Positions 26,659 through 35,869 of a DNA stretch of 64,000 nt are shown here, one piece after another; position 1 is the first letter of the stretch; every line of letters starts with the position of its first letter. The stretch lies in the NCBI RefSeq assembly GCF_002743055.1, contig NZ_PDYM01000012.1:1-64000 (forward strand). The letters run 5' to 3'. Below the pieces are notes generated by a model. It saw only the letters and a list, made by a program, of their open reading frames with translations. It was not told the DNA's origin and searched no databases. The position numbers and the translations under genes were made by a program. Origin of the DNA: Sporosarcina sp. P13. GTDB lineage: Bacteria > Bacillota > Bacilli > Bacillales_A > Planococcaceae.

Positions 26659-28326
26659 TTGCTGAAACGAAGAATGAAGAATGCACAGCGTTTTCAAGAA
26701 ATCATTAATGTTTTTTTCAAAAATGGATTTAGCCATATTTTATTTCGGCTTGGGTTGACTGATCGAAAATTTTCTTCTGCTGACGAAGAAGCTGATGTGA
26801 ATTTATATCATGTTGGAAAAAAGCTACGGATTGCGTTAGAACAACTTGGGCCAACCTTTGTCAAACTAGGGCAAATCGCCAGTGGTCGCTGCGATTTAGT
26901 ACCAGAGGAAATTGCATCGGAGCTGGAAAAACTACAAGACCATGTCGAATCTTTTTCATTTGAAGTTGTGCGGGAAATTATTGAATATCAACTTGGCGGG
27001 ACGATAGAAGAATTATTTCAAGAGTTCGATAAAGAACCCCTTGCTTCCGCTTCAATTGGGCAAGTACATAAAGCTAGATTAAATAGCGGTGAGTTTGTGG
27101 CGGTTAAAATACAACGTCCAAATATAGAGAGACAAGTGAATACTGATTTGGCAATTCTCCATGACTTAACAGGCTTTTTAGAAAAGAATATGGAGTGGGC
27201 CAAGGCTTATCATCTACGTGATCTCATTCATGAATTTTCCCAATCATTGCGGGAAGAACTTGATTATCAGTTAGAAGCTCTCAATGCCGAACGGATTTCA
27301 CGACAATTTGAAAAAATAGCTGACATTCACGTGCCACGTGTCTACGATGAATACACTAGCCGTAAGGTACTTACTACAGACTTAGTTACAGGAATAAAAG
27401 TAAGCAATATACAGCAATTAGATAAAGAAGGTCATGATCGGCAACTACTTGCTGAACGAATTGCTGACTCGATGCTTTCACAAGTGATGGAATACGGATT
27501 CTTCCATGGAGATCCACATCCTGGCAATATATTTATCGCACCAGGACCCGTTGTGCACTACATTGATTTTGGGATGGTCGGACAACTTAGTAAAGAAATG
27601 ACTTATCATTTCATCTCCCTACTGCTGGCTTTGCGAAAAGGGAATATTCGGCGGCTAATTGACATCTTTTCTGCGATGGATATTTTAGATGACAATACGA
27701 ACATCGACGCCTTGTATCGGGACTTACAAAATATCCAGCGCAAGTATTATGAAACCTCCCTAACGGATCTAAAGCTTAGCGATGTGTTCGTGGAGATTTT
27801 TTCTATCGCGTTCCGACATCATATTCGTCTGCCGAATGAAATCGCCATTTTGTCAAAAGTGATTCTTACATTAGAAGGTGTTTTGGGCACATTAGATCCT
27901 TCTTTCAGCATCATGAAAGCAATCGAGCCGTACAGTAAAAAAGCACTTTTAAAACAATATGACCCCCGCTACCTACTCGAAAATAGTTGGCTTTCGCTAG
28001 TGAAAAACACAGAAATTCTAGTGGAATTACCTAACGATATTAAAAAAGCAGTGAAAACGATTGAAAAAGGAAAAGTTGAAATAGCAGTAGGTCTAAAAGA
28101 ATCAACTATCATATTCCGTAGATTCGATAAAATTGCTAATCGTCTTTCGTTGAGCATTGTCTTACTTGCATTCAGTATTTTGATGGTGGGACTGATAATT
28201 GGATCTGCCATTTCCGGACAGACTGCTATATTTTTGCATTTACCGTTGATTGAAGTAGGTTCTATCATTGCGACTTTTATGTTTGGCTATTTAATCTTCT
28301 CCATTATACGGTCGGGCAGAATATAA
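26659..28326 (+). CDS. UbiB/ABC1-family atypical kinase
   Basis: About 555 aa. Conserved kinase-like motifs: KxGQ in VKLGQIASGR, an Ala-rich nucleotide loop ASASIGQVHKA, the lysine in VAVKIQRP, HGDPHPGNIF and the metal-binding IDFGMVG. Two C-terminal helices (SIVLLAFSILMVGLIIGSA and the one after) anchor it in the membrane. UbiB proteins support isoprenoid quinone biosynthesis or lipid handling through ATPase activity. TTG at 26659 follows GGAGGTG; an earlier in-frame ATG at 26527 lies inside cotJC and has no ribosome site. Confidence 0.88.
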   Translation: MLKRRMKNAQRFQEIINVFFKNGFSHILFRLGLTDRKFSSADEEADVNLYHVGKKLRIALEQLGPTFVKLGQIASGRCDLVPEEIASELEKLQDHVESFSFEVVREIIEYQLGGTIEELFQEFDKEPLASASIGQVHKARLNSGEFVAVKIQRPNIERQVNTDLAILHDLTGFLEKNMEWAKAYHLRDLIHEFSQSLREELDYQLEALNAERISRQFEKIADIHVPRVYDEYTSRKVLTTDLVTGIKVSNIQQLDKEGHDRQLLAERIADSMLSQVMEYGFFHGDPHPGNIFIAPGPVVHYIDFGMVGQLSKEMTYHFISLLLALRKGNIRRLIDIFSAMDILDDNTNIDALYRDLQNIQRKYYETSLTDLKLSDVFVEIFSIAFRHHIRLPNEIAILSKVILTLEGVLGTLDPSFSIMKAIEPYSKKALLKQYDPRYLLENSWLSLVKNTEILVELPNDIKKAVKTIEKGKVEIAVGLKESTIIFRRFDKIANRLSLSIVLLAFSILMVGLIIGSAISGQTAIFLHLPLIEVGSIIATFMFGYLIFSIIRSGRI

Positions 28327-28409
28327 CGACCGTTTATCACTAGGACAATCGAGATAGAAGGGCAGTTTCGCTGTTCATACTATCGCTTTGTCAACGGGAT
28401 CACAGGATC

Positions 28410-28556
28410 TATGAGCGTGGCATCACGGTTTATGAGCGCAGCATCACGGTCTATGAGCGCGGAAACACAGTCTATGAGCGCGGCATCATGGTCTATGAGC
28501 GCAGAACCACGATCTATGAGCGCGGCACTACAATCTATGAGCACTACGACGAATTC
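28410..28556 (+). repeat. 21-bp phased intergenic array 1 (seven units)
   Basis: TATGAG recurs exactly every 21 bp at 28410, 28431, 28452, 28473, 28494, 28515 and 28536. The unit is close to TATGAGCGCGG plus CATCACGGTC, best kept in its first 11 bp. It lies between the convergent ends of the UbiB-like and LysR genes. It can be read as heptapeptides starting Met-Ser-Ala but has no ribosome site, so it is probably non-coding. Confidence 0.85.
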
Positions 28557-28571
28557 GTTGACAATTGTACA

Positions 28572-29456
28572 TTATGCTTTCTCCAAAATCCCAATAAACT
28601 TAGATGCAGCTGGCGATAAAGAAACTCCTTTTAAATAGCAGACACCAATATTACGTTTCGGGATAGGATCCAGAAACTCTACTTCATGCAACTTACCTGC
28701 GTCCAAATAATTTGCTGAAAACTCTTTAACTACGCAAGCGATTCCTAGGTTAATATGCGCAAACTCCAGTAATAACTCGTGTGATCCTAACTCAAACTCC
28801 GGATAAATTTTCACGCCTTGTTGTAATAAAAAGTCTTCCACATACTGACGAGAATTTGATTTAGATTCCAATAAAATAAGTGGTAACCTCGTTAGCTCCT
28901 GCAATGGTACGGGACGCAGAAACAGTTTTTTAAATCGCTCCCCATAAACAAATGTATCTTGCACGTCAAAACATGCACGCTGTTCTAAAGAATCATCTTC
29001 TACGGGAAAATTACAAATAGCAATGTCTACTTCACCCGATTTCAGTGAAGCAATGAGTTCCATTGTTGTTCCGTTAATAATTTTAAAACGAATACTCGGA
29101 TAATTGGTATGAAACGCTTCTAAATAGGGCAATAAATAATAACGAGAGATCGTATCGCCTACACCAATTTTCAATTCGCCTGCCGATAGACTCTTCAACT
29201 CGCGTAATTTTTCATTGCCTGCATCGATTAGATTTAACGCTGAATTGACATATTCATATAACATGGCCCCCTCATCAGTCAATGTAACCCCTTTAGATGT
29301 ACGATTAAAAAGACGCGTATCCAGTGCCCGTTCCAACTGCGAGATAATTTGACTGATTGCCGGTTGCGTCATGAATAACTGTCTAGCCGCTTTCGAAAAA
29401 CTTTTATTTTGAACGACCGTACGAAAAACTTTATACCATTCTAAGTTAATTGACAC
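28572..29456 (-). CDS. LysR-family transcriptional regulator
   Basis: A 294-aa regulator with an N-terminal winged helix (KVFRTVVQNKSFSKAARQL, then TQPAISQIISQLE) and a periplasmic-binding-like effector domain. The start is GTG after GAGGTGG. It is divergent from the CofE-like gene with 112 bp between starts, the usual layout for a LysR protein and its target. The effector is unknown. Confidence 0.9.
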   Translation of the reverse strand: MSINLEWYKVFRTVVQNKSFSKAARQLFMTQPAISQIISQLERALDTRLFNRTSKGVTLTDEGAMLYEYVNSALNLIDAGNEKLRELKSLSAGELKIGVGDTISRYYLLPYLEAFHTNYPSIRFKIINGTTMELIASLKSGEVDIAICNFPVEDDSLEQRACFDVQDTFVYGERFKKLFLRPVPLQELTRLPLILLESKSNSRQYVEDFLLQQGVKIYPEFELGSHELLLEFAHINLGIACVVKEFSANYLDAGKLHEVEFLDPIPKRNIGVCYLKGVSLSPAASKFIGILEKA

Positions 29457-29480
29457 ATAACCACCTCTTATATCCCCTAT

Positions 29481-29501
29481 TAAGTATATTAATTTTACTT
29501 A
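29481..29501. promoter_or_regulatory. Candidate LysR operator
   Basis: Inverted repeat TAAGTA (29481-29486) and TACTTA (29496-29501) with 9 bp between; it fits the T-N11-A class of LysR sites. Located between the divergent lysR and cofE-like genes, just upstream of the latter's TATAAT (29518-29523). Confidence 0.5.
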
Positions 29502-29517
29502 TACCATAAACACGCGC

Positions 29518-29523
29518 TATAAT
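29518..29523 (+). promoter_or_regulatory. -10 box of the CofE-like gene
   Basis: Perfect TATAAT 46 bp before the TTG start; the -35 region is weak (TTACTT at 17-bp spacing), as expected for an activator-dependent promoter. Confidence 0.5.
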
Positions 29524-29568
29524 ACAGTGAAGAGTGATCAAATTGAGTTTCTATAGGGAGCGATTGAT

Positions 29569-30759
29569 TTGGAAAGAGTGGTAGGTACTGTTGTTAGAGG
29601 ATTGCGTTGTCCAATCATCAATGAAGGCGACAATATTGAACAAATCGTGGTAGACAGCGTATTAGACGCTTCTAGAGTTGAAAATATTTCATTTCAAGAT
29701 AAAGATATCGTATCAATTACAGAATCCATCGTGGCACGTGCACAAGGTAATTACGCAACAATTGGTCATATCGCAAAAGACATCGAGGCAAAATTTGGTG
29801 ATGATACAATTGGCGTGATCTTCCCTATTTTGAGTCGTAACCGTTTTGGTAACTGTTTACGCGGAATCGCAAAAGGCGCAAAGAAAATCGTCTTAATGCT
29901 TAGCTATCCTTCTGATGAAGTTGGCAACCACTTGATAGAGCTAGATCGTTTAGATGAAAAAGGGGTTAATCCTTGGACAGATGTGTTGACTGAAGCTGAA
30001 TTCCGCGAACATTTCGGTGACAATAAACACCCATTCACTGGTGTCGATTACATCGAATACTATAAATCATTAATGGACGAGTTTGGTGTAGAACACGAAG
30101 TTATCTTCTCAAACAACGCTAGAACAATTTTAGATTATACAAAAACAGTTCTAACATGTGATATCCATACACGTTTTAGAACGAAGCGAATTCTTAAAGC
30201 AAATGGTGCTGAGAAAGTTTACAGCTTAGACGACATCTTAGCAGAATCCATCGACGGTAGCGGCTACAATGAACTGTTCGGTTTACTTGGTGCCAACAAA
30301 GCACAAGAACACAGTATTAAACTGTTCCCACATAGTTGCCAACCTGTTGTCGACAACATCCAAGAAATGCTGAAAAAAGAAACTGGTAAACATATCGAAG
30401 TCATGATTTACGGTGATGGCGCATTTAAAGACCCTGTTGGAAAGATTTGGGAATTGGCGGATCCAGTCGTGTCCCCTGCTTATACAAGCGGATTAGATGG
30501 TATTCCAAATGAAGTTAAACTAAAATATTTAGCAGACAATGACTTCTCTGATTTGCGTGGTGAAGAGCTGAAACATGCTATTTCTGACTTTATTGAGAAA
30601 AAGGATACAGACTTAATGGGTTCTATGGCTTCACAAGGTACTACGCCTCGTAAGCTGACAGACTTGATCGGTTCATTATCTGACTTAACTTCTGGAAGCG
30701 GAGATAAAGGAACGCCAATCGTCTTCATACAAGGATATTTCGATAACTTTACAAATTAA
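29569..30759 (+). CDS. CofE-like F420-ligase-family protein
   Basis: A 396-aa protein whose N-terminal half resembles coenzyme F420-0:L-glutamate ligase: an early PIINEGDNIEQIV, then DKDIVSITESIVARAQGNYATI. Relatives are common in Firmicutes that are not known to make F420, so the substrate is probably another acid joined to an amino acid. The C-terminal part has KDPVGKIWELADPVVSPAYT. TTG start after AGGGAG. The divergent LysR gene probably controls it. The family call is fairly secure, the function is not. Confidence 0.65.
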   Translation: MERVVGTVVRGLRCPIINEGDNIEQIVVDSVLDASRVENISFQDKDIVSITESIVARAQGNYATIGHIAKDIEAKFGDDTIGVIFPILSRNRFGNCLRGIAKGAKKIVLMLSYPSDEVGNHLIELDRLDEKGVNPWTDVLTEAEFREHFGDNKHPFTGVDYIEYYKSLMDEFGVEHEVIFSNNARTILDYTKTVLTCDIHTRFRTKRILKANGAEKVYSLDDILAESIDGSGYNELFGLLGANKAQEHSIKLFPHSCQPVVDNIQEMLKKETGKHIEVMIYGDGAFKDPVGKIWELADPVVSPAYTSGLDGIPNEVKLKYLADNDFSDLRGEELKHAISDFIEKKDTDLMGSMASQGTTPRKLTDLIGSLSDLTSGSGDKGTPIVFIQGYFDNFTN

Positions 30760-30765
30760 GTTTTC

Positions 30766-30798
30766 CACCTGCGAGCGTTACGCTCACAGGTGTTTTTT
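30766..30798 (+). terminator. Terminator of the CofE-like gene
   Basis: Stem CACCTG-GAGCG/CGCTC-CAGGTG followed by seven T. Confidence 0.9.
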
Positions 30799-30882
30799 TG
30801 TCTCGTTCGTTACTATGCAAGTTGTCTCAAAACGAAGTATTGTACATCTAATGGGTTCTGGGAAGCGGACCTTTCCTAATAT

Positions 30883-30916
30883 AAAAGACACTACGCATGT
30901 TGAAGTAGTGTCTTTT
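30883..30916. terminator. Bidirectional terminator before the MFS gene end
   Basis: Perfect 12-bp stem AAAAGACACTAC/GTAGTGTCTTTT, usable on both strands; it ends the marR-MFS transcripts on the minus strand. Confidence 0.8.
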
Positions 30917-30933
30917 CCCTTTATTGATTCATA

Positions 30934-32124
30934 TCACATGGCTGTTTGTTCAGATTTCTTTCTAATTCGGCTAAATAGCACGAACAAAGCAAGCGCAACA
31001 ATTACAACGATTGTTAGTACAACATATAACTCTCGGTAACCGATAAGTGGGATGAGTGCACCAAGTACATAAGGTCCAAAACCAAAGCCAAAATCCAAGA
31101 AGATAAAAAATGTAGATGTTGCTACTCCAAGGCGTTCAGGTTTCACACCTTGTAAGGCAATGGCTTGCGCAGATGATTGAAAATTACCAAAGCCAAGACC
31201 TAAAATTCCCCCCGCAAGAAGTAACATCCAACCAGCCTGCACACCACTTAGTAGTAAAAGCCCTGCTGCAAATAATAGCAAGGACGGATAAACGACAAAT
31301 TTGTTTCCTTTCACGTCCAAAAGTTTTCCAGTAAACGGCCTAGATAATAAAACCGCAATGGCATACACTAAAAAGAAAAAACTAGCTGCATTTACCAAAT
31401 TAACTTCTTCTGCATAGAACGAAATGAATGACAGAACGCCCGAATAAGCCATTGCTGCTAACAATGTGATAAAGCCAATTGGTAACGCTCGTTTTTCCAG
31501 TAAACTACTGACACCAAATTTCACTTTTGACACTTGTACGTCTTTTTTAGGCATAACAGCTGGTGTTTTTCTAACAAAGAAGAACATCAATGCACAGCCG
31601 ATGCTAATTGCCAAACAGAAAATGAACAATACACTAAATTCGAAATGCTGACTCAAGAAGATACCAAAAAACGGTCCTATTGCCGTGGCAAGCACTGTAC
31701 TTAAACTAAAGTAGCCAATACCTTCCCCTCTTCGTGATGGTGGTAACATTTGTGCAACCATCGTTCCTGTTGCAGTTGATGCGATACCTAAACCAACCCC
31801 GTGGAAAAATCGATTTGCCATCAATAATGGTAGATTAACTGCTCCTAAATAAAAGGCCGATGCTAAAACAGTTATCGCCAAGCCGATTAATAAAATTCTA
31901 CGACTACCTACTTTGCTAATGAGCCCACCAACCGCAAGTCGTGCAATTAATGTGCCGATGATAAAAATGCCTGAGACAAGTCCTGCTACACTTGTGGACA
32001 CTCCATATTCTTTCACTGAAAAAGGTGCTATTGTAACGATTAATAAATACATCACTAACATTAAAAGAAAATTAATTATAGAAGTAACAATAAAGTCTTT
32101 TGTCCAAATCTTCTTATTGTCCAT
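30934..32124 (-). CDS. Major facilitator superfamily transporter
   Basis: A 396-aa protein with 12 predicted membrane helices and MFS motif A variants (GGLISKVGSRRILLIG after helix 2, and TGKLLDVKGNKFVVY in the second half). It resembles drug or metabolite exporters of the YfhI/YfkF type, but the substrate cannot be predicted. It starts 12 bp after a marR-family gene in the same direction, so MarR probably represses its own efflux gene. Confidence 0.88.
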   Translation of the reverse strand: MDNKKIWTKDFIVTSIINFLLMLVMYLLIVTIAPFSVKEYGVSTSVAGLVSGIFIIGTLIARLAVGGLISKVGSRRILLIGLAITVLASAFYLGAVNLPLLMANRFFHGVGLGIASTATGTMVAQMLPPSRRGEGIGYFSLSTVLATAIGPFFGIFLSQHFEFSVLFIFCLAISIGCALMFFFVRKTPAVMPKKDVQVSKVKFGVSSLLEKRALPIGFITLLAAMAYSGVLSFISFYAEEVNLVNAASFFFLVYAIAVLLSRPFTGKLLDVKGNKFVVYPSLLLFAAGLLLLSGVQAGWMLLLAGGILGLGFGNFQSSAQAIALQGVKPERLGVATSTFFIFLDFGFGFGPYVLGALIPLIGYRELYVVLTIVVIVALALFVLFSRIRKKSEQTAM

Positions 32125-32136
32125 CTAATCCCTCTT

Positions 32137-32565
32137 TTATTTATTTAGATTTTTTCTTGCTGTCTCCATCACGCGAATTGCTGTTTCAATATCCTCTAGC
32201 TCGACGCCTTCCAATAATCCACAATACACTTTCTCTAATTCTGAAACAATTTTGTCGACCGTTTCATGTCCTTGACTTGTCAAACCAATCCACTTTTCTC
32301 GACGATCCGTACCAGGTCGTATACTAACTAAATCCATTTCCAGTAAGCGCTGAACAATTTTTGTCACACTCGGTTTTTCAACTTGACGGCGCGTGGCAAT
32401 TTCTGCCGAAGTCATTTCTCCTTCAAGCTTCAATAACTTTAGTATGCCCCATTGTGAATTAAACAAACTGTACGGTGCAAGAAGCGTGTTTAATCGATTT
32501 AATAAAGGACGATAAAGTTGAATATATTCTGCAAAAAACTGTGGTTGTCGTTTCACGTGAAACAC
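32137..32565 (-). CDS. MarR-family transcriptional regulator
   Basis: A 142-aa winged-helix regulator: MTSAEIATRRQVEKPSVTKIVQRLLEMDLVSIRP is the recognition region and PGTDRREKWIGLT the wing. It sits 12 bp upstream of the MFS gene and probably represses that operon. Its first codons (MFHVKR) are encoded by a parS-like palindrome, a coincidence also seen in other genes that carry parS at their start. Confidence 0.9.
   Translation of the reverse strand: MFHVKRQPQFFAEYIQLYRPLLNRLNTLLAPYSLFNSQWGILKLLKLEGEMTSAEIATRRQVEKPSVTKIVQRLLEMDLVSIRPGTDRREKWIGLTSQGHETVDKIVSELEKVYCGLLEGVELEDIETAIRVMETARKNLNK
32549..32564. promoter_or_regulatory. parS-like Spo0J/ParB binding site
   Basis: CGTTTCACGTGAAACA matches the B. 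subtilis parS consensus (TGTTNCACGTGAAACA) at 15 of 16 positions. It lies across the second to sixth codons of the marR-like gene. parS sites cluster in the origin-proximal part of Bacillales chromosomes. Confidence 0.8.
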
Positions 32566-32747
32566 TCCTTAAAAGGTTAGTTGGGATAATTAACTATTAT
32601 CATAATTTTATTCTTTTCTACTTGCAATGTAAAGCAATGTGAAGCTATTAAATGAACTTTTTAGCAACTGTATATGCTATGATGAAATAATACAGTAATC
32701 CCATATTACGTTTGATTAGCTACGTGTATAAGAGGATTGATTGGAGA

Positions 32748-33983
32748 GTGAACTTTATCTGGAATAAATATAAGAATACACCGTTTGTTGTTAAAATTAC
32801 GATTGGATTTATTGCTGGAACATTGCTCGGCATATTTTTTAACGAATACACTTCATTCCTTAAGCCGTTTGGTACATTGTTATTAAACTTGCTTAGTCTG
32901 GTTGCCGTTCCCGTAATCTTTTTAACAGTTGTACTAGCCGTCAATCAGATGAATCTAGTGCAGTTAAGCAAAATGGGCGGTAAATTGATTTTGTATTACG
33001 CAGCCACAACAGCGGCTGCTGTGTTGATTGGCCTTTCCTTAGCTTTATGGCTGAAGCCTGGTAAGCATTTGACGTTACCAACGGATGCAGTAGTAGAGCC
33101 CCCACACGCTCCAGGTTTTTCTGAAGTTTTACTACAAATCGTTCCTAAGAATATATTTGCCGCATTCACTACCGGCGATTTAATGGCCATTTTATTTGTT
33201 GCTGTAATTATCGGCATGGCGATTTCTTCTATGAAGTTTTCCCAGGACACGAAGCTTGTAGAGATGGGCGACTTACTTGATCGCTTCTTCAATGCACTGA
33301 ACACGATGTTCTATAAAATATTGGCGGGTGTATTACTGTATGCACCCATCGGTATTTTTGCAATTAGCGCAACCGCTTTTGGCGAGCAAGGATGGGATAC
33401 ATTCATAGGTCTGCTATCCTTTGTTGGCGTATTTTATCTGGGTGTTCTAATCCTTTGGTTATTTGTTTATAGTGGGTTCTTGAAGCTCTTCGGCAATCCG
33501 GTATTGCCTTTCTATCGCAATACAAAAGATGCTTATACCGCAGCATTTTTTACTTCTAGTAGTATTGCGACATTACCTATTGCGATTGAGTCTGCAAAAA
33601 AAGCAGGCGTTTCCGAGAATACAGCGAATTTCGCGTTACCACTTGGTGCTGTTTTCAATTCGGATGGCGGTGCGCTACGTATGGGAATCTCCCTCGTATT
33701 CGCCGCAAATATTACGAATCTGAATTTATCTGCTGTAGATTTTATTGTCATTATCGCGATTGGTACGTTGCTCTCCATAGGCACGGCTGGTGTACCCGCC
33801 GCTGGACTAGTCACACTATCCGCGGTGCTCACAATGTTCGGTCTGCCGCTTGAGATTGTGGCGTTAATTGCTGGAGTCGATGCGTTGATTGGTATGGCTG
33901 GTACTGCCTCAAACGTAATGGGCGACATCGTCGGTGCAGCTGTAGTGGATAAAAAAGAGCATCCGAAGAAAGTTACAGCATAA
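32748..33983 (+). CDS. Sodium/proton:dicarboxylate (glutamate/aspartate) symporter
   Basis: About 411 aa, DAACS family (GltP, GltT, DctP). The re-entrant loop motif AAFFTSSSIATLPIA and the NSDGGALRMG-like stretch (FNSDGGALRMGISLVFAANITNL) plus AGVPAAGLVTLS and GVDALIGMAGTASNVMGD form the substrate and cation sites. The start is uncertain: GTG at 32748 is used, TTG at 32712 is an in-frame alternative, and neither has an ideal ribosome site. Probably imports glutamate, aspartate or C4-dicarboxylates. No linked regulator. Confidence 0.88.
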   Translation: MNFIWNKYKNTPFVVKITIGFIAGTLLGIFFNEYTSFLKPFGTLLLNLLSLVAVPVIFLTVVLAVNQMNLVQLSKMGGKLILYYAATTAAAVLIGLSLALWLKPGKHLTLPTDAVVEPPHAPGFSEVLLQIVPKNIFAAFTTGDLMAILFVAVIIGMAISSMKFSQDTKLVEMGDLLDRFFNALNTMFYKILAGVLLYAPIGIFAISATAFGEQGWDTFIGLLSFVGVFYLGVLILWLFVYSGFLKLFGNPVLPFYRNTKDAYTAAFFTSSSIATLPIAIESAKKAGVSENTANFALPLGAVFNSDGGALRMGISLVFAANITNLNLSAVDFIVIIAIGTLLSIGTAGVPAAGLVTLSAVLTMFGLPLEIVALIAGVDALIGMAGTASNVMGDIVGAAVVDKKEHPKKVTA

Positions 33984-34022
33984 AGATAGTAAAACGAAAA
34001 CAAAAATTAATGTGCGGTTCGT

Positions 34023-34090
34023 GATTTACGCTTCAGCGGGCTAGCTATATGCGGGCCCTCCGGAACATATCCGCCTGAAACGTAGCTAAG
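34023..34090. repeat. Imperfect long hairpin between the symporter and the GDSL gene
   Basis: CGCTTCAGCGGGCTAGC...ATATG and CATAT...CCGCCTGAAACG can form a long interrupted stem over about 60 bp. No U-run follows, so it is not a terminator. Nature unknown; it resembles an intergenic palindromic repeat. Confidence 0.35.
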
Positions 34091-34119
34091 CAACCTACTC
34101 CCCAATCATTTATACAATC

Positions 34120-34157
34120 AAAAGGAAGGTCTCGGTAGATTCGAGTCCTTCCTTTTT
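34120..34157. terminator. Bidirectional terminator between symporter and GDSL genes
   Basis: Stem AAAAGGAAGG-CTCG/CGAG-CCTTCCTTTT, with T-runs on both strands. Confidence 0.85.
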
Positions 34158-34164
34158 GTAATGC

Positions 34165-35805
34165 TTATTGACCGATTACTTGCATCGAGTTCACGATCAT
34201 CTTTGCTGCATGTGCTCTTGTAGTACGAGCATTTGGCATGAACTTGCCTTGGTCACCTGTTGCGATGTTCAACTGATACAACCCAGCAATTGCCCATTGT
34301 GTATCCTTAGCAAATTTTTGGATATCACTGAACGGTGCAGGTGCTGTTGGTGTGAATGGCTTGCCTGTTGCTACGGTATACGTACGGCTTAGTAACAATG
34401 CTAATTGTGCACGAGTAATTGGTTTATTTGGCATAAAGTGACCATTTACACCACTCATCAAACCATATTCGTAGGCTGCTTGAATATCTGCTTTCGTGCT
34501 ATCAGCATAGTATGCCAAATCATCGAATGCCATCTTCGTGCTTTTTGGCTTTAAATCTAGCATGCGAACGACGATCGAAGTTGCTTGTGCACGTGTCAGT
34601 GATTGATCTGGACGGAATGTATGATCTGCATATCCGCCTACAATACCCTTCATCGCTGCAAGTTCGATTACTTCTTTTGCCCAGTGCTTGGAAATATCCG
34701 TGAACACCACAGGTGGCTCAGCAGGTTCACTGTCTAACGTATACACCTTGTTTATATTATGAATGCTCATTTTACCCGTTTGACTAACTGCTTTAATAGT
34801 GAAATTATATTCTTTATTCGGCTGAAGATCTGTGATTTCATACGTAAGAACTGGTCCCATTACTTCTGCAACCTTCTGATCACCATTGAATACTTGATAC
34901 GTCGTAATCATAGCCGTATCAATAACTGGCTCCCACTCAAGTACTACAGTTGTTGCATCTTTCTTTTCTACTGTTAGTACATCTTTCTTAAACCACGGAT
35001 AGTTTTTCATTAGTGATTCATTGAATGCATTCTTTACGGCTTTATAGCCCGCTTCACTCAAATGAATATTTTGAGGGTTTGGTAAATACGTTGCAAAGTC
35101 CTTAGCAATCAAATCTGCCGTGCTAACGAAATGAGCCGGCGTTCCCTTCAATCCACTTTGAACCGCGCCATTTAATCCGTTGACTAATTGTCCAATCACC
35201 GGTTGAACATCTGCACGTAAAGTAGGGAACGGATTGTAGTAACCCATTACGTATACTTGTGCATTTGGATTCAACTGATAAATTTCCCCTAAAATCTTCT
35301 GGATGTTCATGCCCACGCTCATCATGGAAGCTTGGATTTCTTCAGGTTTATATAGTGGAGTCCCTTTCTCATCAAACTTCACTTTCGAAAGCACATCATT
35401 TGCCCCAATTGACAAGGTGATGAGGTTTGCTTCTGTAATAGATGGTTGAATAGTTGCTGTTTGATCCTGATGTCCCATACCAATTACTGGCTTGGAAACA
35501 TTTGTCTCTAAGTCTCTTAGTATGTCATCAGTCTTATAGCCGGGATACGAAAAACCTTTATTACTAGTTTGGAGCAGTTCCTGTCCTGCTAGTTCTTCTG
35601 CTAAAAAGTCCGCATATCCTTTGCCTAATTCGTTGTTAGGCGTAACTCCCGCTGCCAATGAATCCCCTAGTGCTAAATAGTTAATAGATGGAATCCAGGT
35701 TGGAGACTTTTCGGGTTCTGCAGCAGCGGTTTGCAATGGCAGCACAGCGAGTTGTAGCAGCAATGCGAATGCGAGAAACAAGTGACCGATCGGCTTCTTT
35801 TTCAT
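34165..35805 (-). CDS. Secreted SLH-anchored GDSL/SGNH hydrolase with Fn3 domain
   Basis: A 546-aa exported protein. A signal peptide (KKKPIGHLFLAFALLLQL, cleavage near TAAAEP) precedes an SGNH hydrolase domain: block I LALGDSLAAG, later SIGANDVL and NIHLSEAGY. A fibronectin-type III segment (about 285-360) is followed by three S-layer homology repeats that bind pyruvylated wall polymer (VVFTDISKHWAKEVIELA; the FDDL and FSDI repeats). It should be an esterase or lipase displayed on the cell surface. The ATG after AAGGGTGG was preferred to one six codons upstream. Confidence 0.9.
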   Translation of the reverse strand: MKKKPIGHLFLAFALLLQLAVLPLQTAAAEPEKSPTWIPSINYLALGDSLAAGVTPNNELGKGYADFLAEELAGQELLQTSNKGFSYPGYKTDDILRDLETNVSKPVIGMGHQDQTATIQPSITEANLITLSIGANDVLSKVKFDEKGTPLYKPEEIQASMMSVGMNIQKILGEIYQLNPNAQVYVMGYYNPFPTLRADVQPVIGQLVNGLNGAVQSGLKGTPAHFVSTADLIAKDFATYLPNPQNIHLSEAGYKAVKNAFNESLMKNYPWFKKDVLTVEKKDATTVVLEWEPVIDTAMITTYQVFNGDQKVAEVMGPVLTYEITDLQPNKEYNFTIKAVSQTGKMSIHNINKVYTLDSEPAEPPVVFTDISKHWAKEVIELAAMKGIVGGYADHTFRPDQSLTRAQATSIVVRMLDLKPKSTKMAFDDLAYYADSTKADIQAAYEYGLMSGVNGHFMPNKPITRAQLALLLSRTYTVATGKPFTPTAPAPFSDIQKFAKDTQWAIAGLYQLNIATGDQGKFMPNARTTRAHAAKMIVNSMQVIGQ

Positions 35806-35869
35806 CAGTTTACCACCCTTCATTTTCTGATTATTTGAACTATATCATAATATTTAGCTAGTTAGTTTG

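Noticed and set aside
28411-28638. Met-Ser-Ala heptapeptide repeat protein
   Set aside because: A 21-bp DNA period always gives heptapeptides; no ribosome site, overlaps the end of lysR, and arrays 2 and 3 are not coding in any consistent frame.
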